DNA from: Bin87 sp965217175
GTDB lineage: Bacteria; Chloroflexota; Dehalococcoidia; Lucifugimonadales; UBA3495
DNA length: 64,000 nucleotides
Direction: 5' to 3'
Assembly (NCBI GenBank): GCA_965217175.1
Contig: OZ244251.1
Location: forward strand, 1,178,001-1,242,000
The position numbers and the translations under genes are program-made. The notes under the pieces were generated by a model, which did not search any database, was not told where the DNA came from, and worked only from the letters and a program-made list of their open reading frames with translations. This document shows positions 8,903 to 16,713 of this stretch, piece after piece. Numbering within the stretch: position 1 is the stretch's first letter; every line of letters starts with the position of its first letter.

Positions 8903-9736
8903 ATGCCGACCACCATTAGAAAACTGGCCGAAATGAAACGCGCTGGGGAGAAGATCCCCATGGTGACCGCCTACGATTACACCGCAGCGCGCATCGCCGA
9001 CGCCGCCGGGATCCCGATCCTGCTGGTGGGAGACAGCCTGGGCATGGTGGTGCTTGGCTACGATTCAACAATCCCGGTTACTATGGACGATATGGTGCGC
9101 CACTCGCGAATGGTGAGTCGGGGCGCTGTGGAAGCGTTGGTGGTGACCGACCTGCCCTTCATGTCATATCAGGTAGATGCCGATGCAGCCATGCGGAATG
9201 CCGGACGCCTGATGCAGGAAGGCGGCGCCCACACCGTAAAACTGGAAGGCGGTGTGGCGGTGGCCGGAACCGTAAGGCGAATCGTGGACGCCGGTGTACC
9301 GGTGATGGGTCACATCGGGTTGACTCCGCAATCGGTGAACGCATTGGGGGGCTACCGGGTACAGGGGCGCACCAAAGCCGCGGCGCGGCGGGTTTGGGAC
9401 GACGCCAAGGCCCTGCAGGACGCCGGCGCCTACGCGGTGGTACTGGAATGTGTGCCCAGCCCACTGGCCAGGGTCATTACCGAGCGTCTAACCATACCAA
9501 CGATAGGCATCGGGGCTGGCCCCAACTGCGACGGGCAGGTGCAGGTATTCCACGACATGCTGGGATTGTATTCGGAGTTTGTGCCTAAGCACGCGCGCCG
9601 TTACGCCAACCTTGGGGAAGACATGGGGACGGCGTTTGGGCGCTACGCGGAAGACGTTCGCGATGGTTCCTTCCCGAACGAATCGGAAAGTTTCACCATG
9701 AACGAAGAATTATTGGCCGACCTGATGGACGCGTGA
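8903..9736 (+). CDS. panB: 3-methyl-2-oxobutanoate hydroxymethyltransferase
   Basis: PanB transfers a hydroxymethyl group from 5,10-methylene-tetrahydrofolate to 2-oxoisovalerate to form ketopantoate, the first committed step to pantothenate and CoA. The 277-residue TIM barrel is full length. Family motifs are clear: MVTAYDYTAAR near the N-terminus, LLVGDSLGMVVLGY for metal and substrate binding, VKLEGG with the catalytic lysine, MGHIGLTPQS, and IGIGAGPNCDGQ. It follows the DUF2520 gene by 16 bp. No panC, panD or panE is adjacent in this window. Confidence 0.95.
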   Translation: MPTTIRKLAEMKRAGEKIPMVTAYDYTAARIADAAGIPILLVGDSLGMVVLGYDSTIPVTMDDMVRHSRMVSRGAVEALVVTDLPFMSYQVDADAAMRNAGRLMQEGGAHTVKLEGGVAVAGTVRRIVDAGVPVMGHIGLTPQSVNALGGYRVQGRTKAAARRVWDDAKALQDAGAYAVVLECVPSPLARVITERLTIPTIGIGAGPNCDGQVQVFHDMLGLYSEFVPKHARRYANLGEDMGTAFGRYAEDVRDGSFPNESESFTMNEELLADLMDA

Positions 9737-9737
9737 A

Positions 9738-10298
9738 TTGCGTCTCCAAACACGCGAGCAATCGACAGGGCGGGGAAACCCATTCGATATATTGAGCCAG
9801 CGTGTTGGCCGATTCCTGGCAATTTTCCTGGCGCTATGGATTGGCCTCACCGGTTTGGTTGCCTATTCCCGCATCGTGGCGGAAGCGCCAGCATCTCTTG
9901 CATGGCACGAAACTGCTACAATTTGCATAACCGCTGCCGCGGTAACCGTGGCGATAGCGTTCCCGGTCTCGATCGCGCTAATTGAGGGTATACCAATGGT
10001 CTTCGCACATTTCATCCGTCAACGTCACCGTGAGGAAGGGCTTCAGGAAGGCAGGAAAATCGGCATGGAATCGGGGCTTCAGGAAGGCAGGAAAATCGGC
10101 ATGGAATCGGGGCTGAAGGAAGGGCTGAAGGAAGGGCTGAAAGAAGGAGATCAACGGACGCAACAGTTGTGGGAAGAGTGGAATCAGCGCCGGCTGGAGG
10201 CACAGGAAAATGGACGGGCATTCGACGAGCCTCCCCCGAGCCTCAACAGCAACAATGGTTCAGCCAGCAACGATACCGGGGGTGGTTCAAAGGATTAG
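9738..10298 (+). CDS. Membrane protein with repeated charged helical tail
   Basis: An unrecognised protein of up to 186 residues. Two hydrophobic segments (about 25-45 and 58-82) are followed by a highly charged helix built of repeats: GLQEGRKIGMES twice, then GLKE three times. A Ser/Asn/Gly-rich tail closes it. The listed start is a TTG one base after the panB stop and has no good ribosome site; internal TTG or GTG codons at 9792 or 9804 are alternatives. Coupling to panB by position may be fortuitous. Tails of this GxxEG type are common in bacterial membrane proteins of unknown function. Confidence 0.55.
   Translation: MRLQTREQSTGRGNPFDILSQRVGRFLAIFLALWIGLTGLVAYSRIVAEAPASLAWHETATICITAAAVTVAIAFPVSIALIEGIPMVFAHFIRQRHREEGLQEGRKIGMESGLQEGRKIGMESGLKEGLKEGLKEGDQRTQQLWEEWNQRRLEAQENGRAFDEPPPSLNSNNGSASNDTGGGSKD
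10038..10145 (+). repeat. In-frame tandem repeats (36 bp x2, then 12 bp x3)
   Basis: Two identical 36-bp units (10038-10073, 10074-10109) encode GLQEGRKIGMES. Three 12-bp units encoding GLKE follow. The exact DNA identity suggests recent duplication by slippage or unequal exchange. Confidence 0.85.
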
Positions 10299-10343
10299 CC
10301 GCAGATACTGACATCGAAACATTCGAACGAGGAATTACCTGAT

Positions 10344-11195
10344 ATGCCCAGACTGGAAGGGAAGACTGCCATCGTCACCGGAGCGAGCCGAGGCATAGGA
10401 GCCGAAGTGAGCCGAATCTTTGCCGCCGAGGGCGCTCGGGTCATCTGTGCTGCCCGCACCGTGAACGAAGGTGATCATCCGTTGGAAGGATCATTGGCGA
10501 AAACCATCGCTGACATAAAGGATGCCGGGGGTGAAGCCACCGCGGTGGCTACCAATATTTCCCTGCCCGAAGACTGCCAAATGCTGGTTGAGGAAACTCG
10601 CCGCATCTACGGTCCGGTGGATGTGCTGGTGAACAACGCAGCGCTGACTTATTACCTGCCGATAAAGGATTTCCCGGTCAACCGCTGGATGCGTTCGTGG
10701 GCGGTTAACTTCCATGCCCCGTTTATCCTTAGCCAGTTGGTTTTAACTGACATGATTCGCCGCAAGTCGGGCAGCATCGTCAACATATCCTCCGGCGCCG
10801 CTGTTGGTCCGGGTCGAGGGCCGTATACGACGCCAACCAATAATGGGACGTGCTACGGAGCCGAAAAGGCGGCGCTGGAGCGCTTTTCCCAGGGCCTGGC
10901 GCAGGAGGTGTACGAGTACGGCATTTCGGTAACTGCGGTGGCCCCATCCCTGGTAGTGCCCACTCCGGGCACTGTCTTCCACCACCTTGTGGATGGGATG
11001 GACGACCCCAGGGGAGAGTCCCCGGAACTGCTGGCGCGGGCCACGTTGCTGTTGGCTTCGGAACCGGCGGAAAAAGTAACCGGCCGGGTGTGTTATAGCC
11101 AACAGATTCTTTTGGAATTCGGATGGATCGACGAAGGCCGGGGTTGGGGTGTAGACGACACCAGGGGCCCCGGCAGCGGCTACAGCCAAATCTGA
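10344..11195 (+). CDS. Short-chain dehydrogenase/reductase
   Basis: A 283-residue classical SDR. It shows the cofactor-binding glycine motif TGASRGIG (residues 13-20), the NNAA motif, the catalytic serine in VNISSGAA, and YGAEK as the YxxxK pair. It catalyses NAD(P)-dependent oxidation or reduction of an unknown alcohol/ketone substrate. It is followed on the same strand after 45 bp by an acyl-CoA dehydrogenase, so it may act in the same fatty-acid or aromatic-side-chain pathway. The C-terminus (GWGVDDTRGPGSGYSQI) is longer than in minimal SDRs. Confidence 0.85.
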   Translation: MPRLEGKTAIVTGASRGIGAEVSRIFAAEGARVICAARTVNEGDHPLEGSLAKTIADIKDAGGEATAVATNISLPEDCQMLVEETRRIYGPVDVLVNNAALTYYLPIKDFPVNRWMRSWAVNFHAPFILSQLVLTDMIRRKSGSIVNISSGAAVGPGRGPYTTPTNNGTCYGAEKAALERFSQGLAQEVYEYGISVTAVAPSLVVPTPGTVFHHLVDGMDDPRGESPELLARATLLLASEPAEKVTGRVCYSQQILLEFGWIDEGRGWGVDDTRGPGSGYSQI

Positions 11196-11240
11196 GCAGC
11201 GTGATAAGATAGCCGAAATCCCCAGCACAGGAGACCCACG

Positions 11241-12413
11241 ATGGAATTCCAGTTTGGTAACGAGGATGCCGCGTTCCAGAGGGACTTGCGCCAGTTCATC
11301 GCTGACGAGCACGTTCCCGAGTGGGAAATGGGTGAACGGGGTTCAGGCGAGGAGAACTGGGACCGAACCCTGGATGTGCGCCGTAAGCTGGCCGAACGAG
11401 GTTGGCTCACGATGCACTGGCCGGAGGAATACGGGGGTCAGGCCGCATCGCCGGTACGCACTGCCATATTCAACGAGGCCATGACCTACCACCGGGCCCC
11501 TGGCCGCGACAACTTTGGTGTCCGGATGATGGGCGCCACCCTGATGATTCACGGCACTGACGAGCAGAAAGCCCAACACCTGCCTCCCGTGGCCAAGGGA
11601 GAGGTGCAATGGTGCCAGGGATACAGCGAGCCGGAATCGGGTTCTGATCTGGCGTCGCTGAGCACCCGGGCCATCCGGGACGGCGACGACTTCGTCATCA
11701 ACGGCAGCAAAATCTGGACGTCAATGGGGCATCGGGGCGACTGGATCATGCTGCTTACCCGCACCGACACCGACGCGCCCAAGCATCGGGGCATCAGCTT
11801 CTTCCTGGTTGACATGAAAACACCCGGAATTGAAGTGCGGCCGATCATCAACATGGGCGGACGACACGAATTCAACCAGGTGATTTTCGACAACGTTCGA
11901 GTGCCGGCGCAAAACATCGTGGGTGAGGAAAACCGGGGTTGGTACGTGGCGGTTACACTGCTGGACTTTGAGCGTTCCGGCATCGATTACTCGGCTGCCG
12001 CCCGGCGCCATCTGGACGACACACGGCAGTGGGCCGATGGGATTCAACGCAACGGCAAACCACTCAGCCAGGAATCATGGGTTCGCAACCTGCTGGCCGA
12101 CCGCTACATCGAGACTGAGGTGGCGCGTCTCATCGCGTACAACGTGGCGTGGATGCAGGGCGAGGGTCTGGTCCCCAACAAAGAGGCGTCGATGTCCAAG
12201 GTGTTCGGTAGCGAAACCGTGCAACGCACCACCGCCGCGTGCCTGGAAATCATGGGGATGTACGGGGGCCTGCGCGATACAAAGTGGACGCCCATGGAAG
12301 CCGATATGCAGGAGCACTGGCTGCGGGCCTTCTCACACACCATCGCCGCTGGCACCAGCGAAGTGCAACGGAACATCATCGCGAGCCGCGGCCTGGGCCT
12401 GCCGCGGGGGTAG
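11241..12413 (+). CDS. Acyl-CoA dehydrogenase
   Basis: A full-length (390-residue) flavoprotein that introduces a trans-2,3 double bond into an acyl-CoA and passes electrons to ETF. Visible features are the WPEEYGG segment, the flavin-binding QGYSEPESGSDLAS region, IWTS, and the C-terminal GTSEVQRNIIASRGLGLP signature. A ribosome site (AGGAG) precedes the ATG. The substrate is unknown; the sequence looks closer to large-substrate or terpenoid/steroid-type dehydrogenases than to short-chain ones, which is only an impression. The neighbouring SDR and crotonase suggest a beta-oxidation-like set. Confidence 0.9.
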   Translation: MEFQFGNEDAAFQRDLRQFIADEHVPEWEMGERGSGEENWDRTLDVRRKLAERGWLTMHWPEEYGGQAASPVRTAIFNEAMTYHRAPGRDNFGVRMMGATLMIHGTDEQKAQHLPPVAKGEVQWCQGYSEPESGSDLASLSTRAIRDGDDFVINGSKIWTSMGHRGDWIMLLTRTDTDAPKHRGISFFLVDMKTPGIEVRPIINMGGRHEFNQVIFDNVRVPAQNIVGEENRGWYVAVTLLDFERSGIDYSAAARRHLDDTRQWADGIQRNGKPLSQESWVRNLLADRYIETEVARLIAYNVAWMQGEGLVPNKEASMSKVFGSETVQRTTAACLEIMGMYGGLRDTKWTPMEADMQEHWLRAFSHTIAAGTSEVQRNIIASRGLGLPRG

Positions 12414-12711
12414 AAGGCGGAGCGGGAGGATCAGTTATATCGTTGATGTGCTGTGTCGAGCCAGTCCGTGAACAGATTGGCAATCGCCCTCACATGGCAG
12501 GTCTTTACCGATTGATTGGCATGAAAAACGATCGTCCACATTTATTCGGACGGCGAAGCAGCCGACGTAGAGTTTATTTCTCTTGATGGTTCCACTGCGG
12601 CAGCCGCCACCGGACTGCTTTCAAAATTGCGAGCCGTCACGAATCAGGACCTGACCCTTGCTCGTACTGCGCAATTCGCAGTGTGAAAATCCTCAGCATA
12701 GGAGTGGCGAG
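12414..12711. other. Intergenic region with a start-less open frame
   Basis: 298 bp with no supported gene. An open frame of 53 codons (about 12525-12686, plus) encodes a plausible small acidic sequence but begins right after a stop and has no ATG, GTG or TTG in a sensible position. It may be a gene remnant. Confidence 0.35.
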
Positions 12712-13488
12712 ATGCCCAGCGAAACAGTGCTCTACGAACTTACCGACCACGGCGTCGCCATCCTGACGTTGAACAACCCGGAACGGCGCAACGCGCTGTC
12801 ATCCGAAACGTTGGCAGCGCTTGAACGGCTGTTGGCACAGTTGGCGAATGATTCGGACGTACGGGTGGTAGTCATCCGTTCGCATGGGCCAGTGTTCAGC
12901 TCCGGACACGACCTCAACGAGCTGGTCAACGGAGACGCTGAAGATTACGCTACCGTTTTCGCCGCCTGCACCCGGGTAATGGAAGCGATTCGGTTGCTGC
13001 CTAAACCCGTCATAGCACAGGTTCAGGGATTGGCGACCGCCGCCGGCTGCCAGCTGGTGGCCACCTGTGACATCGCCGTGGCTGCTGATACCGCGGCATT
13101 CGCGACCCCAGGCGTACAAATTGGGCTGTTCTGCACCACTCCTGGCGTGGCGGTGGCCCGGTCGGTAATGCCAAAGAAAGCCATGGAGATGCTGCTCACC
13201 GGGCGTGCCATATCGGCGCAAGAGGCGCTGGAATTTGGCCTGATAAGCCGCATCGCGCCGCCCGGCGATTTGGAAGAGGAGGTTATGACCCTGGCAATGC
13301 AGATTTCCTCAACCAGCGCGCACACGCTGGCGTTGGGCAAGGCCGCCTTCTACCAGCAAATCGAGATGGATCGTCCTGCGGCCTACCAGTTCGCCGGCCA
13401 GGTGATGGTCGACAATCTGCTGGCTGATGATGCCAAAGAGGGTATCTCGGCGTTCCTCGAAAAGCGTCCACCGGTTTGGACGACGTGA
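12712..13488 (+). CDS. Enoyl-CoA hydratase/isomerase family protein (ECHDC3-like)
   Basis: A 258-residue crotonase-fold protein that would hydrate or rearrange CoA thioesters. The two oxyanion-hole segments are visible (PVFSSGHDLNEL and ATAAGCQLVATCD). The sequence FCTTPGVAVARS is typical of the ECHDC3 branch, whose catalytic residues and substrate are uncertain. The ATG at 12712 has GGAG eight bases upstream; the frame is open further upstream but lacks similarity. It fits functionally with the acyl-CoA dehydrogenase 300 bp before it. Confidence 0.85.
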   Translation: MPSETVLYELTDHGVAILTLNNPERRNALSSETLAALERLLAQLANDSDVRVVVIRSHGPVFSSGHDLNELVNGDAEDYATVFAACTRVMEAIRLLPKPVIAQVQGLATAAGCQLVATCDIAVAADTAAFATPGVQIGLFCTTPGVAVARSVMPKKAMEMLLTGRAISAQEALEFGLISRIAPPGDLEEEVMTLAMQISSTSAHTLALGKAAFYQQIEMDRPAAYQFAGQVMVDNLLADDAKEGISAFLEKRPPVWTT

Positions 13489-13506
13489 ACAAGGACAGAG
13501 ACCAGT

Positions 13507-14091
13507 ATGTCTGAAGCGCTGGAACTGGGACAAATTTTTCCGCAACGGCTTGCTGGAAATGAGTGTTTGCCATCGGGCACCACGGTGCTTGATTTCTGGC
13601 AGTGGATGGGTTCGGACTTGGTGAGCAATGCGTTGCGGGGCACGTTTGCAGAGTATCTGGTCTCCTTGGCGGTTGGCGTAGCGGATGGAGTGCAGGAAGA
13701 ATGGGCTGATTATGATGTAAGGACACCAGACGGCATCAAAATTGAAGTCAAGACGTCCGGTTATATCCAGACTTGGCATCAAACCAAACCATCTGATCCG
13801 CGGTTTGACATCGCCCCAAAGTACGCATGGGACCCGGCAACTAACGAGTTCTCCTACAACAAAAGACGGTCGGCAGATGTGTACGTGTTTTGCCTGCACC
13901 ATCACTTGGACCAGCCCACCATCAATCCACTGGATATGACTCAATGGATGTTCTACATACTGCCCACCGTCGCCCTTGAGCGCGAAGCTGTGGAACAGAA
14001 AAGCATTTCCTTAAACCGGCTGCGACAGATGGGCGCTGTAGAAGTCCGGTTCGACGGGATGGCTGACGCCGTCCGAAACGCACTTGCCTAG
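13507..14091 (+). CDS. Stand-alone PD-(D/E)XK nuclease-like protein
   Basis: A 194-residue protein with no family name I can give. The N-terminal half has a restriction-endonuclease-like core: E49 in RGTFAEYLV, D70 in WADYDVRTPDG, then E80-V-K82 (IEVKTSG), that is D-x9-E-x-K, the PD-(D/E)XK catalytic pattern. The rest contains a stretch in which DVYVFCLHHH looks like a core strand. It sits alone between a crotonase and DinB, with no methyltransferase or helicase nearby, so it is not an obvious restriction system. Nuclease activity is inferred from the motif only. Confidence 0.6.
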   Translation: MSEALELGQIFPQRLAGNECLPSGTTVLDFWQWMGSDLVSNALRGTFAEYLVSLAVGVADGVQEEWADYDVRTPDGIKIEVKTSGYIQTWHQTKPSDPRFDIAPKYAWDPATNEFSYNKRRSADVYVFCLHHHLDQPTINPLDMTQWMFYILPTVALEREAVEQKSISLNRLRQMGAVEVRFDGMADAVRNALA

Positions 14092-14128
14092 ATGCAGAAC
14101 TTGATAGTGAATACCTCTGGAGGCTGTA

Positions 14129-14647
14129 ATGGCGCTGCAAGAGTTCATTAAGGGATCCTTTGACAGCAACTGGGAATGGATGGAGCGCTACGTTGACGGT
14201 CTGACCCAGGCTGAGATCGAGTACCGGCCCAACGACCAGTGCCATTCCATCGGGTTCATCCTGTGGCATTACGGGCGGGCGCTGGACATGTGGGTGCAGT
14301 CGCTGGCTCGTCGGGGCACCCAACTTTATGAAACGGAGTGGGCAGCCCGCCTGGGGTTCTCCCCCGAGCCAATGGACGTGGGATTCGGCTATACTGCGGA
14401 AGATCTGAGTAACTGGCGCTGTCCCGGCAAGGCGCTGCTCATCGAGTACGCCAACGCGGCCCGCACCAATTTGCTGGGGTTCCTGGAAGAACACGACGAC
14501 GCGTCGTTGATTACCACCACCATGACCAACCGGAGGGGCGAAACCATCGCGGTGGCCGATATGTTCCGGTTGTTGATTTGGGAAGTCAACCAACACGGCG
14601 GTCAGGCTGGGTACCTGAGAGGGATGCAGCGAGGACTGGGACAATAA
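14129..14647 (+). CDS. DinB-family four-helix protein
   Basis: A 172-residue DinB/YfiT-like four-helix bundle. Metal-binding histidines of the family are seen in LWHYGRALD and in the C-terminal WEVNQHGGQAGYLRG. Family members are metal-dependent, often thiol S-transferase-like enzymes (bacillithiol, mycothiol or similar) or stress proteins; the exact reaction is unknown here. TGGAGGC precedes the ATG by a few bases. Confidence 0.8.
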   Translation: MALQEFIKGSFDSNWEWMERYVDGLTQAEIEYRPNDQCHSIGFILWHYGRALDMWVQSLARRGTQLYETEWAARLGFSPEPMDVGFGYTAEDLSNWRCPGKALLIEYANAARTNLLGFLEEHDDASLITTTMTNRRGETIAVADMFRLLIWEVNQHGGQAGYLRGMQRGLGQ

Positions 14648-14722
14648 CAGCATCTGATCTTTCCCTTACAAACGGGGAAAGGCCGGGTGACCAATGGGGT
14701 CGCAACACAAGGAGTTACCATC

Positions 14723-15907
14723 ATGGCTGACCGCACAATGCAATATCGTTACAACCCCCTGCATCAGGACATCATCTGCTCCGATACGGCGATCGACGCG
14801 CTGCCGGCCACGGTGGACGCTTTGGGAGCGAGCCGGGCGTTGATCACGTGCGGCCCAACCATCTTGCGAGCCTGCAACGTAGTCCCTCGGGTACAAGAAG
14901 CCCTGGGCTCGCGTTACGTGGGTACCTATTCGGGGGTTGCGCCACACTCTCCGGTGCAAACCGTGGAAGAGGGCGTGGCAATGGCGAAGGAAGTGCAGCC
15001 CGATGTCTTCATCAGCGTGGGCGGGGGCAGCACCCATGACACCACCAAGGCAATCGCCACTCTGCTGGCCGAGGGCGGAGACATCCGCGACTATGCCGTC
15101 ATCTTCGAACCGCCGGACAAAATAATAGTGCCGCCCACGCCGTCGCCCAAGCTCCCCATCCTCAGCGTGCCCACCACCATGGGGTGCGCCGAGTTCAGTC
15201 GCGGTGGCGGCGGTATCACTGACCACGAGCAGGGCCGCAAACTGAGCATCGCCGGCGACGGCGTAACCCACCGCACCGTCATCATCGACGGGCAGGCCCT
15301 GGCCACCACTCCGTTGCGCATACTGGTTTCTACGGCGATTGGGCAACTGCGCATTGCCATCGAAACCGTGTATTCCACTGGCCGCAACCCTATCGGGGAC
15401 GGTATGGCGCTGCATGCCATCCGCCTGCTGTTCGAGAACCTTCCCCGTTGCAAGGATGGAGACATCGACACCCTGCTCACCACCAAGACCGCCTGCGCCA
15501 TGGCTTCACTGGCATCCTTCGGCGGCCTGGGCCTGAATACCGCAACCTGCCATCACGTGGGTGGGCTGTACGACGTGCCGCACGGCGAGGCCAATGCGAT
15601 ACTGTTGCCTCATACGATGCGCTACAACCTGGATGCCTGCGCCGACCGTCAGCGCCTGATCGCTGAGGCGATCGGTGTGGCCAGCAGCAGCATGTCCGAT
15701 GAGGACGCGGGCCTGGCGGCGGCGGATGCCGTGGACGGGCTGTGCCGAGACCTGGAACTGCCGCGCACACTCCGCGAGGTTGGTGTCCCTGAGGATGGCC
15801 TGGAGTACATCGCCACAGCCACCCTCCAGGACCGCAGCCTGAGCACCAACCCGAAACCCATCCTGGATGCTGGTCCCATCATGGAAGTGCTGCGGGCCGC
15901 CTACTGA
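14723..15907 (+). CDS. Iron-containing alcohol dehydrogenase
   Basis: A 394-residue group III (Fe-dependent) alcohol dehydrogenase or maleylacetate-reductase-like enzyme. The dinucleotide-binding motif GGGSTHDTTKA and the metal-binding C-terminal PHGEANAILLPH are clear. The TTMGCAEFSRGGGG segment corresponds to the substrate loop. Start ATG 14723 has AGGAG upstream and begins just before the conserved region; an upstream GTG at 14687 is possible but adds non-conserved residues. Substrate unknown; the maleylacetate reductase reading would fit aromatic degradation. Confidence 0.85.
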   Translation: MADRTMQYRYNPLHQDIICSDTAIDALPATVDALGASRALITCGPTILRACNVVPRVQEALGSRYVGTYSGVAPHSPVQTVEEGVAMAKEVQPDVFISVGGGSTHDTTKAIATLLAEGGDIRDYAVIFEPPDKIIVPPTPSPKLPILSVPTTMGCAEFSRGGGGITDHEQGRKLSIAGDGVTHRTVIIDGQALATTPLRILVSTAIGQLRIAIETVYSTGRNPIGDGMALHAIRLLFENLPRCKDGDIDTLLTTKTACAMASLASFGGLGLNTATCHHVGGLYDVPHGEANAILLPHTMRYNLDACADRQRLIAEAIGVASSSMSDEDAGLAAADAVDGLCRDLELPRTLREVGVPEDGLEYIATATLQDRSLSTNPKPILDAGPIMEVLRAAY

Positions 15908-15930
15908 ACCGCCCTACCGCGCAGGTCGAT

Positions 15931-16668
15931 TCAGTCGGCCGCCAAGTATTTGACGTTGGCTGCCTCTGCCCGCAAGGTGTCTCTGGGATCGATTCGATTA
16001 CCGGCAACGACGGCAATAGTCTCGATACCGAACACGGTTGCCAGCGCGTCAGCTGAATCTCGTGCTCGTTGTATGTCGTGAGCGTCGATGGTCATCGACG
16101 CTTCCACGGCCACCAGAACCGGGGCGTGATTGTCGGATATGTGCGCACGCATGATAAAGTCGGTACGCTCAACTCTGACGTATTGCTCCCGATTGATCCG
16201 ACCTTCACGATAGGCGTCATAGACCTGATCGGCGAACTCGCTGATTGGTTCCAGCAACTGGCTTTGCATAATGCGCGGTCGTATTAGATCCAGCCTCTGG
16301 CTGACGACTGACCTGAGATTCCGATGCAGTCGGTTCTCCAGATCGCTGCCTTTCAGGTAGCCCACGTCGGTCTTCAGTACCGCCACATCGGTCTTCAGTA
16401 CCGCCACATCGGTCTTCAGTACCGCCACATCGGTCTTCAGTACCGCCACATCGGTCTTCAGTACCGCCACGTCCGTCTTCAGTACCGCCACATCGGCTTT
16501 CAACTCTGCGATGTCTTTCTCAATACGCTCGAGGCGGGCGGGCATTCCCAAAAACTCGTTGGTCAGCAGGGCACGCAACAACAGCCGCTGAGCGTCCGGG
16601 TTGGCTTGCAACTCGGCAATGATGCGAGCGACTAACGATTCTGGGTCGATTTGCGGTTCAGTGGCCAC
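15931..16668 (-). CDS. Heptad-repeat coiled-coil protein with nuclease-like C-terminal domain
   Basis: A 245-residue protein. The N-terminal helical part is followed by a run of perfect heptads (DVAVLKT) forming a coiled coil, then a C-terminal domain with RTDFIMRAHIS and VLVAVEAS. The latter resembles the core of restriction-endonuclease-like DUF3782-type proteins but has Ser where the catalytic Lys is expected, so it may be inactive. The start is a GTG with a weak ribosome site. The gene is convergent with the alcohol dehydrogenase, ending 21 bp from it. Function unknown. Confidence 0.6.
   Translation of the reverse strand: MATEPQIDPESLVARIIAELQANPDAQRLLLRALLTNEFLGMPARLERIEKDIAELKADVAVLKTDVAVLKTDVAVLKTDVAVLKTDVAVLKTDVAVLKTDVGYLKGSDLENRLHRNLRSVVSQRLDLIRPRIMQSQLLEPISEFADQVYDAYREGRINREQYVRVERTDFIMRAHISDNHAPVLVAVEASMTIDAHDIQRARDSADALATVFGIETIAVVAGNRIDPRDTLRAEAANVKYLAAD
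16362..16487 (-). repeat. 21-bp minisatellite encoding coiled-coil heptads
   Basis: Six near-perfect 21-bp units. Four central units (16383-16466) are identical, the flanking two differ by one or two bases, and a degenerate seventh follows at 16488. Each unit encodes one heptad, so copy-number change would alter coiled-coil length without shifting the frame. Confidence 0.9.
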
Positions 16669-16713
16669 CCTTATAGTTTACCATCTGCCAGAGTTCAACC
16701 TGGACGACTGGTG

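Noticed and set aside
12525..12686. Small plus-strand gene
   Set aside because: The open frame begins after a stop and lacks a start codon.
16362..16508. Possible CRISPR array
   Set aside because: Units are 21 bp, contiguous without spacers and coding in frame; it is a minisatellite inside a gene.
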